A program made the translations under genes and the position numbers. From the IMG/VR virus record IMGVR_UViG_3300048999_000117, positions 1 to 53,491 of that record: DNA of 53,491 bases, one strand, 5' to 3'. The notes under the pieces are model-generated. The model had not been told where the DNA came from. It was given only the letters and a program-made list of their open reading frames with translations, and ran no database searches. This document shows positions 25,216 through 32,682 of this stretch, in pieces (positions within the stretch are counted from its first letter, which is position 1; each line of letters begins with the position of its first letter). This DNA comes from a virus.

Positions 25216-25370
25216 CTCTAGCTACCGCCAGAAATCTCTAGGCCTGTGGCCAGTTCTTGGCGTCACCTTGGCGGACTGTGGTGCACGCGGCAGCGAGAAC
25301 TAGAGATTTCTAGAGATTACTCGCGAGTATCGCTAGAAGTCTCCATCGCGAGTCACTAGCTTTCTCCATA
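25216..25370. promoter_or_regulatory. Divergent switch region with CTAGAGATT operators
   Basis: The 166-base gap between repressor and Cro-like genes has three exact copies of a 9-mer: AATCTCTAG (25233-25241) and CTAGAGATT (25300-25308 and 25310-25318, the last two in tandem at 10-base spacing). Degenerate copies lie at about 25217 (CTCTAG), 25332 (CTAGAAGT) and 25356 (CTAGCTTTC, also at 22714-22722). This is the layout of a lambda-like switch with several sites covering two promoters. Confidence 0.8.
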
Positions 25371-25666
25371 TGCACAGAACCCCAACCACCTTCCAGGTGG
25401 ACGGGGCGGCCATCCGCACACGCCGCAAGGAACTCGGTCTGTCCCTCGCCGAGTGCGCCGCCCGAGCCCGAATCAGCCGGCCGTACCTCAGCCAGCTCGA
25501 AAACGGCGACCGGCGCGACATGCGGCCCCCCACCTACAAGCGCCTGAACTCCGCCCTCAAGAGCCAGCGATCAAAGCGGCTGCTCCTCGCCCCTACCGAG
25601 GACGCGGCACGAGAGGAAACAGATGCCCGCCACGAAGGCGCCCCCCGCTCGGACCAGGACGGATGA
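25370..25666 (+). CDS. Cro-like helix-turn-helix protein
   Basis: A 98-residue protein whose first 65 residues are an XRE domain: IRTRRKELGLSLAECAARAR, then ISRPYLSQLENGDRRDMRP and PTYKRLNSAL. The end is charged and disordered. It is the first gene transcribed rightward from the switch region and so is the likely antagonist of the repressor. The end overlaps the next gene by 44 bases. Confidence 0.85.
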   Translation: MHRTPTTFQVDGAAIRTRRKELGLSLAECAARARISRPYLSQLENGDRRDMRPPTYKRLNSALKSQRSKRLLLAPTEDAAREETDARHEGAPRSDQDG

Positions 25667-25949
25667 GCCCGTCCTGCAGAACTTCCACAACCTGAAGCAG
25701 GCCACTGTCCGGCTCGGCCTCGCCACCGAAGACCCTGCCGACACCCGAGGTCAGGACTGGCTCCGCAGGGGTGTGAACCGTCCCGAGGACGGCAGCAAGG
25801 GACCCCGGTTCCCCTGCCACCGCATGGCCAGTCAGCTCATGTTCAGTGACTCGGACCTCGCCGTGATCGCGGAGATGCAGCGCAACAAGGTCGACGGCCG
25901 GTCGAAGCCCCGTCGAAGCCGCCGCACCCGCAGGTCGTCGAACGCCTGA
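25623..25949 (+). CDS. Putative excisionase or DNA-binding protein
   Basis: A 108-residue protein with a central winged-helix-like stretch: FHNLKQATVRLGLATEDP, then GQDWLRRGVNR, CHRMASQLMFSDSDLAVIAEM. The tail is Arg-rich. The pattern (helix, wing with FP/CHR, helix) is typical of small actinophage excisionase or early DNA-binding proteins. As the second gene of the early operon it may direct prophage excision. Confidence 0.65.
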   Translation: MPATKAPPARTRTDEPVLQNFHNLKQATVRLGLATEDPADTRGQDWLRRGVNRPEDGSKGPRFPCHRMASQLMFSDSDLAVIAEMQRNKVDGRSKPRRSRRTRRSSNA

Positions 25950-26049
25950 CATGGCGACGGCCCCGACAGCCGGTCTGCCAACCGCCCGTCGAGGCCTCCG
26001 AGTTCCACCGCTCTACCTGCAATCGGACTGCAAGAGAGAAGAGGACCAC

Positions 26050-26280
26050 GTGTCCGCATCATCCCAGACCCACCCGCCGGGAGCGTTGACCGCTCTCAGC
26101 GAGGCCCGGCCGGTGCGCCGGATCGCCGAGTTGGACGTGCCGCTGGCCCAGGTCGAGGCCGAGCTGGACGCGCTGCGTCAGCGACTCCCGCTCGACGACC
26201 CCGACCGGCACGCCCTCGACACCGCCGCCGACCGCGCCTTCGCGCAGCTGGTGTGCGAGCCGACGGGCGGTGCCGTGTGA
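26050..26280 (+). CDS. Small early protein
   Basis: A 76-residue protein starting at GTG 26050 after AGAAGAGGACC. The helical middle is ALTALSEARPVRRIAELDV, then LAQVEAELDALRQRLPLDD. It opens a run of nine genes ending at 29263 that overlap each other by four or a few bases, so all are probably one transcript. Unknown function. Confidence 0.65.
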   Translation: MSASSQTHPPGALTALSEARPVRRIAELDVPLAQVEAELDALRQRLPLDDPDRHALDTAADRAFAQLVCEPTGGAV

Positions 26281-26675
26281 GCGACCACATCACCAGCGAG
26301 GCCCTCGCCGACATCGCGGTGAGCACCGGCCCTGACTGGCAGGCCGGCCGCCACGAGCCGCACGACCCCGAGGCCGAGATCACCACCCCTTCCCTCGACG
26401 CGACACAGACCAAGTACCGCGTCACCTACGACCGCGTGGGCCGCCACGGCGGACGCAACGGCAGCAATCCCCCGGCCCCGCTCACCGTGTGGGCGGTCAC
26501 CGCCGATGGACTCGCCGAGCACATCGCGAAGGACGTCCGCCCGTACCTCCTCTCCCGGGGCGCCGAAGTCGTCGTCGACCTGGAGAAGATGAGCGGCTTC
26601 GTCCTCGCCCGGTTCCAGAACGCCGGCACCTTCACCATCGAGGCCGTGCAGGTCACCGAGGGCGGTGCCGCGTGA
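26277..26675 (+). CDS. Early protein of unknown role
   Basis: A 132-residue protein starting at GTG 26277 (GTGA overlap). It has a beta-rich middle (KYRVTYDRVGRHGGRNGSN) and a second half of alternating strands and helix (LAEHIAKDVRPYLLSRGAEVVV in two parts). It looks like a small alpha/beta domain. No motif was recognised. Confidence 0.65.
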   Translation: MSDHITSEALADIAVSTGPDWQAGRHEPHDPEAEITTPSLDATQTKYRVTYDRVGRHGGRNGSNPPAPLTVWAVTADGLAEHIAKDVRPYLLSRGAEVVVDLEKMSGFVLARFQNAGTFTIEAVQVTEGGAA

Positions 26676-27130
26676 GCGCCGACTCCACGAACTACCACGA
26701 GGCCAAGTACCTCGTCGGCCGGGCGCACCACTACACCTACGGCGACGGTGGCGACCCCGTGACCGGCTCGGCCCTGGCCACCGAGGCGCTGGCCTACGCC
26801 GTGCTTGCCCTCGTCGACACGCTCGCCCAGCCGCAGCCCGAGGAGAAGGCCACCGCTGAGGCGGCGACGGCCACTCCCGAGCTGACGATCTACCGGGCGG
26901 CGCACGAGTCGCTCGTCCTCGGCTGGTACACCAACGCCGCGGAGGCCCGCCGGCACTGCGCCACGCTCATGCTGCGCGAGCAGCCGTCCGCCGCCCTCGA
27001 CTGGATCGAGGACGAGGAGGACGACGTCGCCGAGCTGGCCGCCACTGTCGACGGCGAGGAGAACCCCACCGGCTACCTCGTGACCGCACTGACGGTCGCC
27101 TCCGAGTACGACGAGGGGGCCGACGAATGA
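26672..27130 (+). CDS. Early acidic protein
   Basis: A 152-residue acidic protein starting at GTG 26672. It has a helical first half (GSALATEALAYAVLALVDTL). The segment LTIYRAAHESLVLGWYTNAAEARRHCATLM looks like a small domain of its own. The end is rich in Asp/Glu (DWIEDEEDDVAELAATVDGEE). Function unknown. Confidence 0.65.
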   Translation: MSADSTNYHEAKYLVGRAHHYTYGDGGDPVTGSALATEALAYAVLALVDTLAQPQPEEKATAEAATATPELTIYRAAHESLVLGWYTNAAEARRHCATLMLREQPSAALDWIEDEEDDVAELAATVDGEENPTGYLVTALTVASEYDEGADE

Positions 27131-27522
27131 GCGCCCGTCAGCCCTACGGGCTCCTGTCCAAGGCGGCCGAGCAGGTCCGCGAGTTCAACCACACGTCCCG
27201 CAGTGCCCATGCGGGGTGGGAGTACCCGAGCCACTCCTACAGTGCGCTCGGCAACCTCTCCCACATGGTCGGCATGCTGCCGCAGGCCATCGAGCAGGCC
27301 ATCCGCCCGGTGATGCACACCTACGAGCACGGCCGCGTGGCCATCGACAACGGCGGCGATGCCGACGCGAAGGTGGCCGAGCTGGTCGCCGCCCGCGACG
27401 ACGCTATGAGGGCCGCCGCCGCGCTGACGGACGCCGTCCAGCGAATGCACAACGCCACCTCCCCGATGGGCTTGGACACGCGCGGTATCCCCGAGTTCGA
27501 GGACGACGGCGGTGACGAGTGA
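27127..27522 (+). CDS. Early helical protein
   Basis: A 131-residue protein overlapping the previous gene as ATGA. A His/Ser-rich segment (AGWEYPSHSYSALGNLSHMV) precedes a long helix (VAELVAARDDAMRAAAALTDAV) and an acidic tail. It may be a coiled-coil dimer. Unknown function. Confidence 0.65.
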   Translation: MSARQPYGLLSKAAEQVREFNHTSRSAHAGWEYPSHSYSALGNLSHMVGMLPQAIEQAIRPVMHTYEHGRVAIDNGGDADAKVAELVAARDDAMRAAAALTDAVQRMHNATSPMGLDTRGIPEFEDDGGDE

Positions 27523-27725
27523 TGGCGGCCGCCCTGGTGTCGCGCCCGCTCGCGGACTTGGAGATGGAATCGGTGCTCGCGGTCGAGGCCGCGTGGCAGC
27601 GCCGCGCGGGGGGCCGGAAGCCGCAGACCATCGCGGAGTTCCTCAACGCCGTGGACACCGTGCACGTCCGGTACGCGCTGCGCCGCGAGTGGCTGCGCCG
27701 GCACCCGCAGGGGGTGTCGTCGTGA
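27519..27725 (+). CDS. Small early protein
   Basis: A 68-residue basic helical protein (MESVLAVEAAWQRRAGG, then TIAEFLNAVDTVHVRYALRREWL). It starts at GTG 27519 or ATG 27522, overlapping its neighbour. It may bind nucleic acid, judged from charge only. Confidence 0.6.
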   Translation: MMAAALVSRPLADLEMESVLAVEAAWQRRAGGRKPQTIAEFLNAVDTVHVRYALRREWLRRHPQGVSS

Positions 27726-27940
27726 CGACCGCCGCACGTCAGTCGAACCCGCTCGCCGACCTGCCGACGATGCCGGAGGCCGCGGCCCCGGTGCTGCTTC
27801 CGGGTCTGCTGTACGGCCTCGGCCTGCGCCCCCGCCCGGTCCCCAGGTGGATCACCGATCCGGAACTGATCGCCTCCATCGAGGCCGGCCTCATCGAAAT
27901 TCCCGACGACCTCAACACCAGCCAGGGGGACAGCAAGTGA
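27722..27940 (+). CDS. Small early protein
   Basis: A 72-residue protein starting at GTG 27722. It has a Pro/Leu-rich centre (VLLPGLLYGLGLRPRPVP) and an acidic helix (DPELIASIEAGLIEIPDDL). No motif. Confidence 0.6.
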   Translation: MTTAARQSNPLADLPTMPEAAAPVLLPGLLYGLGLRPRPVPRWITDPELIASIEAGLIEIPDDLNTSQGDSK

Positions 27941-28308
27941 GCGACCTGCACGGGGTGCGCGTCGACACGGACGGCACCCGCACCGCCATCACGGTCCCGG
28001 CCGCGACGATGAACGAGTCCCTCCGTAAGGAGGTGGGCGGCGACATCGAGTTCGCGCACTACGGCACCGCTCAGTCGGCGGTCACCGCCGTGGTCCACGA
28101 GTCGGGGATGCCGGACGGCCTGCCCGTGAACGGGGACGCGGAGACGTTCGTCTGCCACATGCGCGGCGGCCAGCTCGGCTACCACCTGTACGGGCCCGTC
28201 GTGTTCTTCGGGTTCGACCCGGCACGCGTAGCCACCATCGACCTGACCGGAGACCAGCGCGCGATCCTCAACCGCCTGCCCGTGTACGGCAAGGGCGGTG
28301 CGCGATGA
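27937..28308 (+). CDS. Early protein, DUF3846-like fold
   Basis: A 123-residue protein starting at GTG 27937. It has strands around HGVRVDTDGTRTAITVP and VGGDIEFAHYGTAQSAVTAVV, then GLPVNGDAETFVCHMRG and YGPVVFFGFD. The size and the GLPVN element resemble DUF3846 proteins of actinophages, but the match is weak. It could be a small regulator. Confidence 0.6.
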   Translation: MSDLHGVRVDTDGTRTAITVPAATMNESLRKEVGGDIEFAHYGTAQSAVTAVVHESGMPDGLPVNGDAETFVCHMRGGQLGYHLYGPVVFFGFDPARVATIDLTGDQRAILNRLPVYGKGGAR

Positions 28309-28877
28309 AGTGCGGCGAGCCCAAGCCGGGCGGCAGTTACAAGGACTGCGACGAAGAGCTGAAGCATCGGGGGGACCACGGCTACCTCGGTGAGCGATGG
28401 CCGCGCGTACAGCCCGCTGAGCCGGACTGGGACGTACAGGAACTCCTGGACGACACCAGGCCCCGCGACACGTGGGGTGTGCTGGAGCGCAGCTTCCCGA
28501 TCGTCGTCACCGAGACGGTCACGCGGATCGTCTGGGTGACGGCCGAGTCTGAGGACGATGCCCTCTCCTACTGGGGCGACGACCCCACGGATCTGTCGAT
28601 GGACGGCGCCGAAGTCCTCGACGGGGACTTGGAGTTCTCGCGGCCGGACAAGTGGCAGCGGCAGGCGGCGTTCCGGGCGAACCGCTTCGAGTCGAAGGTC
28701 GGCCCGCTGGTTCCGTGCCCGGACTGCGGCGCGCAGGCCTTCCGGCGGGAGTGGTTCCACGACCCGTACCGGAAGTGCCACGGCCCGATCCAGTGGCGGC
28801 AGGGCCGTAGCGGGCGCGCGTTCCGCGAGCACCACCAGACCCCGGTCGGCGGAACGCGTGAGGCGGTGCGGTCATGA
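28305..28877 (+). CDS. Early zinc-ribbon protein
   Basis: A 190-residue protein with two Cys clusters: MKCGEPKPGGSYKDCDE at the start and LVPCPDCGAQAFRREW near residue 150, followed by a third Cys. The middle is an alpha/beta segment (FPIVVTETVTRIVWVTAESEDDALSYW). Zinc binding is likely; the function is unknown. Confidence 0.68.
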   Translation: MKCGEPKPGGSYKDCDEELKHRGDHGYLGERWPRVQPAEPDWDVQELLDDTRPRDTWGVLERSFPIVVTETVTRIVWVTAESEDDALSYWGDDPTDLSMDGAEVLDGDLEFSRPDKWQRQAAFRANRFESKVGPLVPCPDCGAQAFRREWFHDPYRKCHGPIQWRQGRSGRAFREHHQTPVGGTREAVRS

Positions 28878-29263
28878 AGAACCCGCTCGCCGGCACTGGC
28901 CTCCGTCGCTACACCCGCAAGCACCTGGTCCACGACCGTGACGCCGCCCGCGCCGAGGTCCTCCGCCTGGAGGGCGTCATCCGCCACCTGGACGGCGCCG
29001 CGATCGCACGCCACGAGCGGATCGCGCAGTTGGAGGCGGACGCCGTCGACGTCGGTGTCGAGCGCCAGCTGCGCGCGGCGGCCGAGGAGAAGGCCACGGA
29101 CCTGGAACGCCAACTGCGCGCCGCCAAGGCCCGGGTCGCCAACGAGACCGCGATCAGCCTCCCGCCGCCGTACCGCGACTTCAGCCCCGACGAGGCGGCC
29201 ACCCATCCCCGCGGGCTCGACGTCCGCACCCTCCGCGACGCCCTCAACCCCACCGCCGCCTGA
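28874..29263 (+). CDS. Coiled-coil early protein
   Basis: A 129-residue protein with a long coiled coil from about residue 18 to 90 (RAEVLRLEGVIRHLDGAAIA..., ERQLRAAAEEKATDLERQLRAAK in heptads). It overlaps the zinc-ribbon gene as ATGA and closes the first early gene run. Function unknown. Confidence 0.66.
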   Translation: MKNPLAGTGLRRYTRKHLVHDRDAARAEVLRLEGVIRHLDGAAIARHERIAQLEADAVDVGVERQLRAAAEEKATDLERQLRAAKARVANETAISLPPPYRDFSPDEAATHPRGLDVRTLRDALNPTAA

Positions 29264-29283
29264 CCCCACGCTCGTCCGGCCCC

Positions 29284-29317
29284 GCGGGGGCCCCCCCCCC
29301 CCGGCCGGGGCCCCCGC
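29284..29317. terminator. GC hairpin with C-run loop
   Basis: GCGGGGGCCCC (29284-29294) pairs exactly with GGGGCCCCCGC (29307-29317). The loop is C-rich and a second C-run (29318-29324) follows, so this is the most extreme homopolymer region in the window. It would be a strong terminator or attenuator, and it is also a place where sequencing or assembly errors are likely. Confidence 0.5.
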
Positions 29318-29333
29318 CCCCCCCGAGCAGAAC

Positions 29334-29969
29334 GTGCCCGATCAACCCTTCACCGATGAGGACTTGAAGGCCGCCGCCGCGCTCATGCACTACGCGCTCA
29401 CCATCGAGCCGAACCCTGCCGACGCCAGCGCCGGACTGTCCGACAACCCTCGATGGCTCCTCGTTGAGCCCGGCAGCGAGCACGACGAGCAGCTGCGTGA
29501 GTCCGTCGTCGAACTCGTCTCCGGCGCCGCCGACATCTCGCGATGGGCCGTTGACCTCGGCGCGGACGGGCTGGAGCCCGAGGAGCACCAGTTCACCCTC
29601 AACGCCGGGCCCAAGCCCATCATCCGCGTGCACTTCGCGTTCGCCCCCGAGATGTCCGACGACTCCCGTGGCGCCTTCGTGCAGGGTCTCGGCGAGGCCG
29701 CCGCGCGCGAGATGCGCCTCGCCCTCGAAGAGGCGGCGAGCCCCACAATCTCCAGCGATGTCGCCGCACACGTCCTCTGGCACGAGGCGAAGGGCGGCTG
29801 GCCCCCCAGCACTTTCGCCTCGAAGCTGCTGCACCTGTGGACGTCGGCCGACACCGGCAACGCCGAGCACCTTGCCAACGCCTTCCCCGAGTACGCCGCC
29901 GCCATCGGCCTGATGCGGAGCGGCCAGCAGGGCATCGAGCAGCTGCTCGCCATCGCCGACGGCTCCTGA
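29334..29969 (+). CDS. Early protein sharing a domain with the next gene
   Basis: A 211-residue protein starting at GTG 29334 just after the hairpin. The first 140 residues are alpha/beta with acidic helices. The last 70 residues (AAHVLWHEAKGGWPPSTFASKLL, then NAEHLANAFPEYAAAIGLM and GIEQLLAIA) are clearly similar to the 83-residue protein at 30091. Function unknown. The upstream C-runs leave its true start uncertain. Confidence 0.65.
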   Translation: MPDQPFTDEDLKAAAALMHYALTIEPNPADASAGLSDNPRWLLVEPGSEHDEQLRESVVELVSGAADISRWAVDLGADGLEPEEHQFTLNAGPKPIIRVHFAFAPEMSDDSRGAFVQGLGEAAAREMRLALEEAASPTISSDVAAHVLWHEAKGGWPPSTFASKLLHLWTSADTGNAEHLANAFPEYAAAIGLMRSGQQGIEQLLAIADGS

Positions 29970-30020
29970 CCACCCGACCGGTCGCGTCGAGCCTTCCCCT
30001 GATTCGGGCTCCGCGGCCAG

Positions 30021-30065
30021 CCGGGGCCCCGCCCGCACGCCCCCCTCGGGCGGGCGGGGCCCCGG
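30021..30065. terminator. Very strong 16-bp hairpin
   Basis: CCGGGGCCCCGCCCGC (30021-30036) pairs exactly with GCGGGCGGGGCCCCGG (30050-30065) around a 13-nt loop, between the two related genes. A transcription stop or attenuation point is likely before the recombination genes. Confidence 0.65.
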
Positions 30066-30090
30066 CACCCCACACCCGAAAGCGAGAACC

Positions 30091-30342
30091 ATGAGCACCA
30101 CCGAACCCACCGTCACCAGAGAGACGGCCGGTCACGTCCTCTGGTACTTCGAGCAGCCCGGCGGCATGCGGCCGGGCGCGTTCACCCAGCACCTCATCGC
30201 CGCGATCGAGAGCGCCGACCGCAAGAACGAGGCGATCCTCAAGGAGGCCTACCCCGAGCTGTCCGCCGCCGTCGACCTCGCCCGCCACGACGAGGACGGC
30301 ATCGCCAAGCTGCAGCAGATCGCCCGCGGGGTGTCAGCATGA
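30091..30342 (+). CDS. Small paralogue of the preceding gene's C-terminus
   Basis: An 83-residue protein beginning MSTTEPTVTRETAGHVLWYF. The core (GGMRPGAFTQHLIAAIESAD, then LKEAYPELSAAVDLARHDEDG and IAKLQQIA) aligns across its length with the end of the 211-residue protein. It starts the recombination operon and overlaps the exonuclease gene as ATGA. Confidence 0.72.
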   Translation: MSTTEPTVTRETAGHVLWYFEQPGGMRPGAFTQHLIAAIESADRKNEAILKEAYPELSAAVDLARHDEDGIAKLQQIARGVSA

Positions 30343-30893
30343 GCCGCCTCGTCTTCCTCGACTGCGAGACCACCGGCCTGAACCCGGATCAGCACGTGCC
30401 CTGGGAGATCGCCTACATCGTCCGTGAATCCGGCTGGCTGGACCGCGAAGTCATCCACCACCTCAAGCCGAAGGGCGCTGAGATGGCGCTCGCCGACCCC
30501 AAAGGGCTGGAGATCTGCGGCTTCCACGAGCGGACCGCCGCACCGCAGTTCTCCTGGGATGAATGGAGCCCGGTACGGCGCGCGCTGTTGGACGACCTTG
30601 CGGGCGCCCACCTCGTTGGCAACGTCATCAGCTTCGACGCCGAAATGATCGCCCGCAACGTGCTCTTCGAGCCGTGGCCCCGGCCCTGGCACTACCACCT
30701 CATCGACGTCGAAGCCCTCGCCATCGGTGCCCTCACCGCGCGCGGCGCGAGCGTCTCCCTGCCGTGGAAGTCCGACGAGATCTCCGCCCAGCTCGGCGTG
30801 ATCCCGCCGCAGGGCGATGACCGGCACACCGCCCTCGCCGACGCCCGCTGGGCCCGCGACGTGTACGACGCCGTGATGGGTGGTGCCAAGTGA
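30339..30893 (+). CDS. DEDDh-type 3'-5' exonuclease
   Basis: A 184-residue protein of the DnaQ/RNase T fold. The metal-binding residues are Asp8 and Glu10 in VFLDCETTGL, Asp100 in GNVISFDAEM, and His163 with Asp168 in DRHTALADARWA. It removes nucleotides from 3' ends and would trim DNA during repair or recombination with the YqaJ/RecT pair that follows. Its start and stop overlap its neighbours by four bases. Confidence 0.9.
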   Translation: MSRLVFLDCETTGLNPDQHVPWEIAYIVRESGWLDREVIHHLKPKGAEMALADPKGLEICGFHERTAAPQFSWDEWSPVRRALLDDLAGAHLVGNVISFDAEMIARNVLFEPWPRPWHYHLIDVEALAIGALTARGASVSLPWKSDEISAQLGVIPPQGDDRHTALADARWARDVYDAVMGGAK

Positions 30894-31792
30894 CTACCGC
30901 CATGGCGCCGACTGGCGTCCTCCTCGGCACCTTCCAGCCCGGCACCCCCGAGTGGAAGGCAGCCCGGGCCGGGCTGTGCATCACCGCCACCGAGATCGCC
31001 GCCGTCCTCGGCCTCTCACCGTGGATGAGCCGCTTCACGCTGTGGCACAAGAAGGCCGGCCTGCCGCACGCCCCGTTCACCGCCACCCCCGAGATGGAGT
31101 GGGGCGTCCGCCTCGAACCCGCCGTCGCCCTCAAGTGGGCCGACGAACACCAGGACTTCGGCGTCGAGGAGACCGGCACGTGGCGGCATACCGAGCGTGA
31201 GTGGCAGCGCGCCACCCCCGACCGGCTCCTCACCCAGCGCGCCCGCACCACCGCCCTCCTCGAAGTGAAGACGTCCCCGGTGGGCGACGAGTGGGGACCG
31301 TCCGGCAGCGACGTGATCCCGGTGCACTACCGCACCCAGGTGCAGTGGCAGCTCGACGTCCTCGGCGTGCAGGTCTGCCACGTCGCGCTCCTCGTCGGCG
31401 GCTGCGACTACCGCGAGTACGTCGTCGAGTACGACGAGACCGACGCCAAGGTCATGCGCGGCGCCGCCGAACGCTTCCTCGACGACGTCCGGCAGGGCAA
31501 CCGGCCACCCATCGACGGCGCCAACGACACGTACCAGACGATCCGCCTCCAGCACGAAGGCCGCGAGGACGTCGAGGTCGAGATCTCCGCCGAGCACACC
31601 GCCGACTTCGAGATCGCACAGCAGCAGGCGAAGGCCGCCGACGCCGAACTCGTCCGCGCCCGCGGCCAGCTCCTCGACGTGATCGGCACCGGCCGGTGGG
31701 CCGTCCACAACGGGCGTCGCATCGCCACCCGCACCGTCAACCCGGACGGCACCACCCACGCTCTCCAGCCCGCCAGGAGCCACGCCGCATGA
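30890..31792 (+). CDS. YqaJ-type exonuclease
   Basis: A 300-residue protein starting at GTG 30890. It carries the YqaJ/lambda-exonuclease core: GTPEWKAARAGLCITATEIA, then MEWGVRLEPAVALKW, the Asp of ATPDRLL, the Glu-x-Lys of LLEVKTSPVG and YRTQVQWQLDVLG. It resects double-stranded ends to give 3' single strands for the partner RecT. The next gene overlaps as ATGA, so the pair is made together. Confidence 0.93.
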   Translation: MTTAMAPTGVLLGTFQPGTPEWKAARAGLCITATEIAAVLGLSPWMSRFTLWHKKAGLPHAPFTATPEMEWGVRLEPAVALKWADEHQDFGVEETGTWRHTEREWQRATPDRLLTQRARTTALLEVKTSPVGDEWGPSGSDVIPVHYRTQVQWQLDVLGVQVCHVALLVGGCDYREYVVEYDETDAKVMRGAAERFLDDVRQGNRPPIDGANDTYQTIRLQHEGREDVEVEISAEHTADFEIAQQQAKAADAELVRARGQLLDVIGTGRWAVHNGRRIATRTVNPDGTTHALQPARSHAA

Positions 31793-32610
31793 GCCAGATC
31801 AGCAACGCCATCGAGAAGCGCGACCAGGGTCCGGCCGCCGTCGTCGAGCAGTACCGCGGCGACCTCGAACTCGTGATGCCCAGCCACCTCACCAAGCGGG
31901 TCGGCGCCTGGATCCGCAACACCCAAGGCCTCCTGCGCCGCGACCCCAAGTTGATGGAGGCCGCGACCAACGACGTCGGCCAGTTCATCGCCGTCCTCAT
32001 GGACGCCGGACGCCTCGGCCTCGAACCCGGCACCGAGCAGTACTACCTCGTCCCGCGCTGGAACAAGAAGAAGCGGTGCACCGAAGTCACCGGTGTACGC
32101 GGCTACCAGGGCGAGATCGAGCTGATGTACCGGGCGGGCGCCGTGTCCTCCGTCATCGTCGAAGTCGTCCGCGCCAAGGACCAGTTCGCCTACCGGCCCG
32201 GCCGCGACGACCGCCCCGCCCACGACATCGACTGGGACCTCGACGACCGCGGCGACCTCCGCCTCGCCTACGCCTACGCCGTCATGAAGGACGGCGCCAC
32301 GAGCAAGGTCGTCGTCCTCAACAAGGGGCACATCGCCGGCGCCCGCGCCAAGTCCGACAGCGCCGGCAACGACTGGTCGCCGTGGACCACGGACGAAGAG
32401 GCGATGTGGCTGAAGACCGCCGCGCACCGCCTGTCCAAGTGGGTGCCGACCTCCGCCGAGTACATGCGCGAGCAGATCCGCGCCAAGGCCATCGTCGCCG
32501 CCGAGCAGCAGCCCGACCTACTGCCCGCGCGCATCCCCACCCCGGCGCCCGGCTCCGTCGACGAGGACTACGACGACGAGCCCGTCGACGCCGAGGTCGT
32601 CGAGGACTGA
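31789..32610 (+). CDS. recT: RecT single-strand annealing protein
   Basis: A 273-residue protein with the RecT pattern: QFIAVLMDAGRLGLEPGTEQ, the basic stretch LVPRWNKKKRCTEVTGVRGYQG and EIELMYRAGAVSSVIVEVV, and an acidic C-terminus (EDYDDEPVDAEVVED). It binds single strands and anneals them to homologous sequence, so the phage can recombine and repair broken ends. Together with the exonuclease it forms a Red-like system. Confidence 0.93.
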   Translation: MSQISNAIEKRDQGPAAVVEQYRGDLELVMPSHLTKRVGAWIRNTQGLLRRDPKLMEAATNDVGQFIAVLMDAGRLGLEPGTEQYYLVPRWNKKKRCTEVTGVRGYQGEIELMYRAGAVSSVIVEVVRAKDQFAYRPGRDDRPAHDIDWDLDDRGDLRLAYAYAVMKDGATSKVVVLNKGHIAGARAKSDSAGNDWSPWTTDEEAMWLKTAAHRLSKWVPTSAEYMREQIRAKAIVAAEQQPDLLPARIPTPAPGSVDEDYDDEPVDAEVVED

Positions 32611-32616
32611 CCGCCT

Positions 32617-32647
32617 GGGCCGCCGCGGCCCGAACCTGCGGCGGCCC
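32617..32647. terminator. Hairpin after recT
   Basis: GGGCCGCCGC pairs with GCGGCGGCCC across an 11-nt loop directly after the recT stop, before the next gene at 32683. Confidence 0.55.
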
Positions 32648-32682
32648 AACTCCCAGCACACCACGCACGACCGGAGAACCTG

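Noticed and set aside
26050-29263. A single toxin-antitoxin or defence operon in the early small genes
   Set aside because: No nuclease, kinase, TIR, or known toxin motif is visible in these proteins; only coupling and small size are seen.
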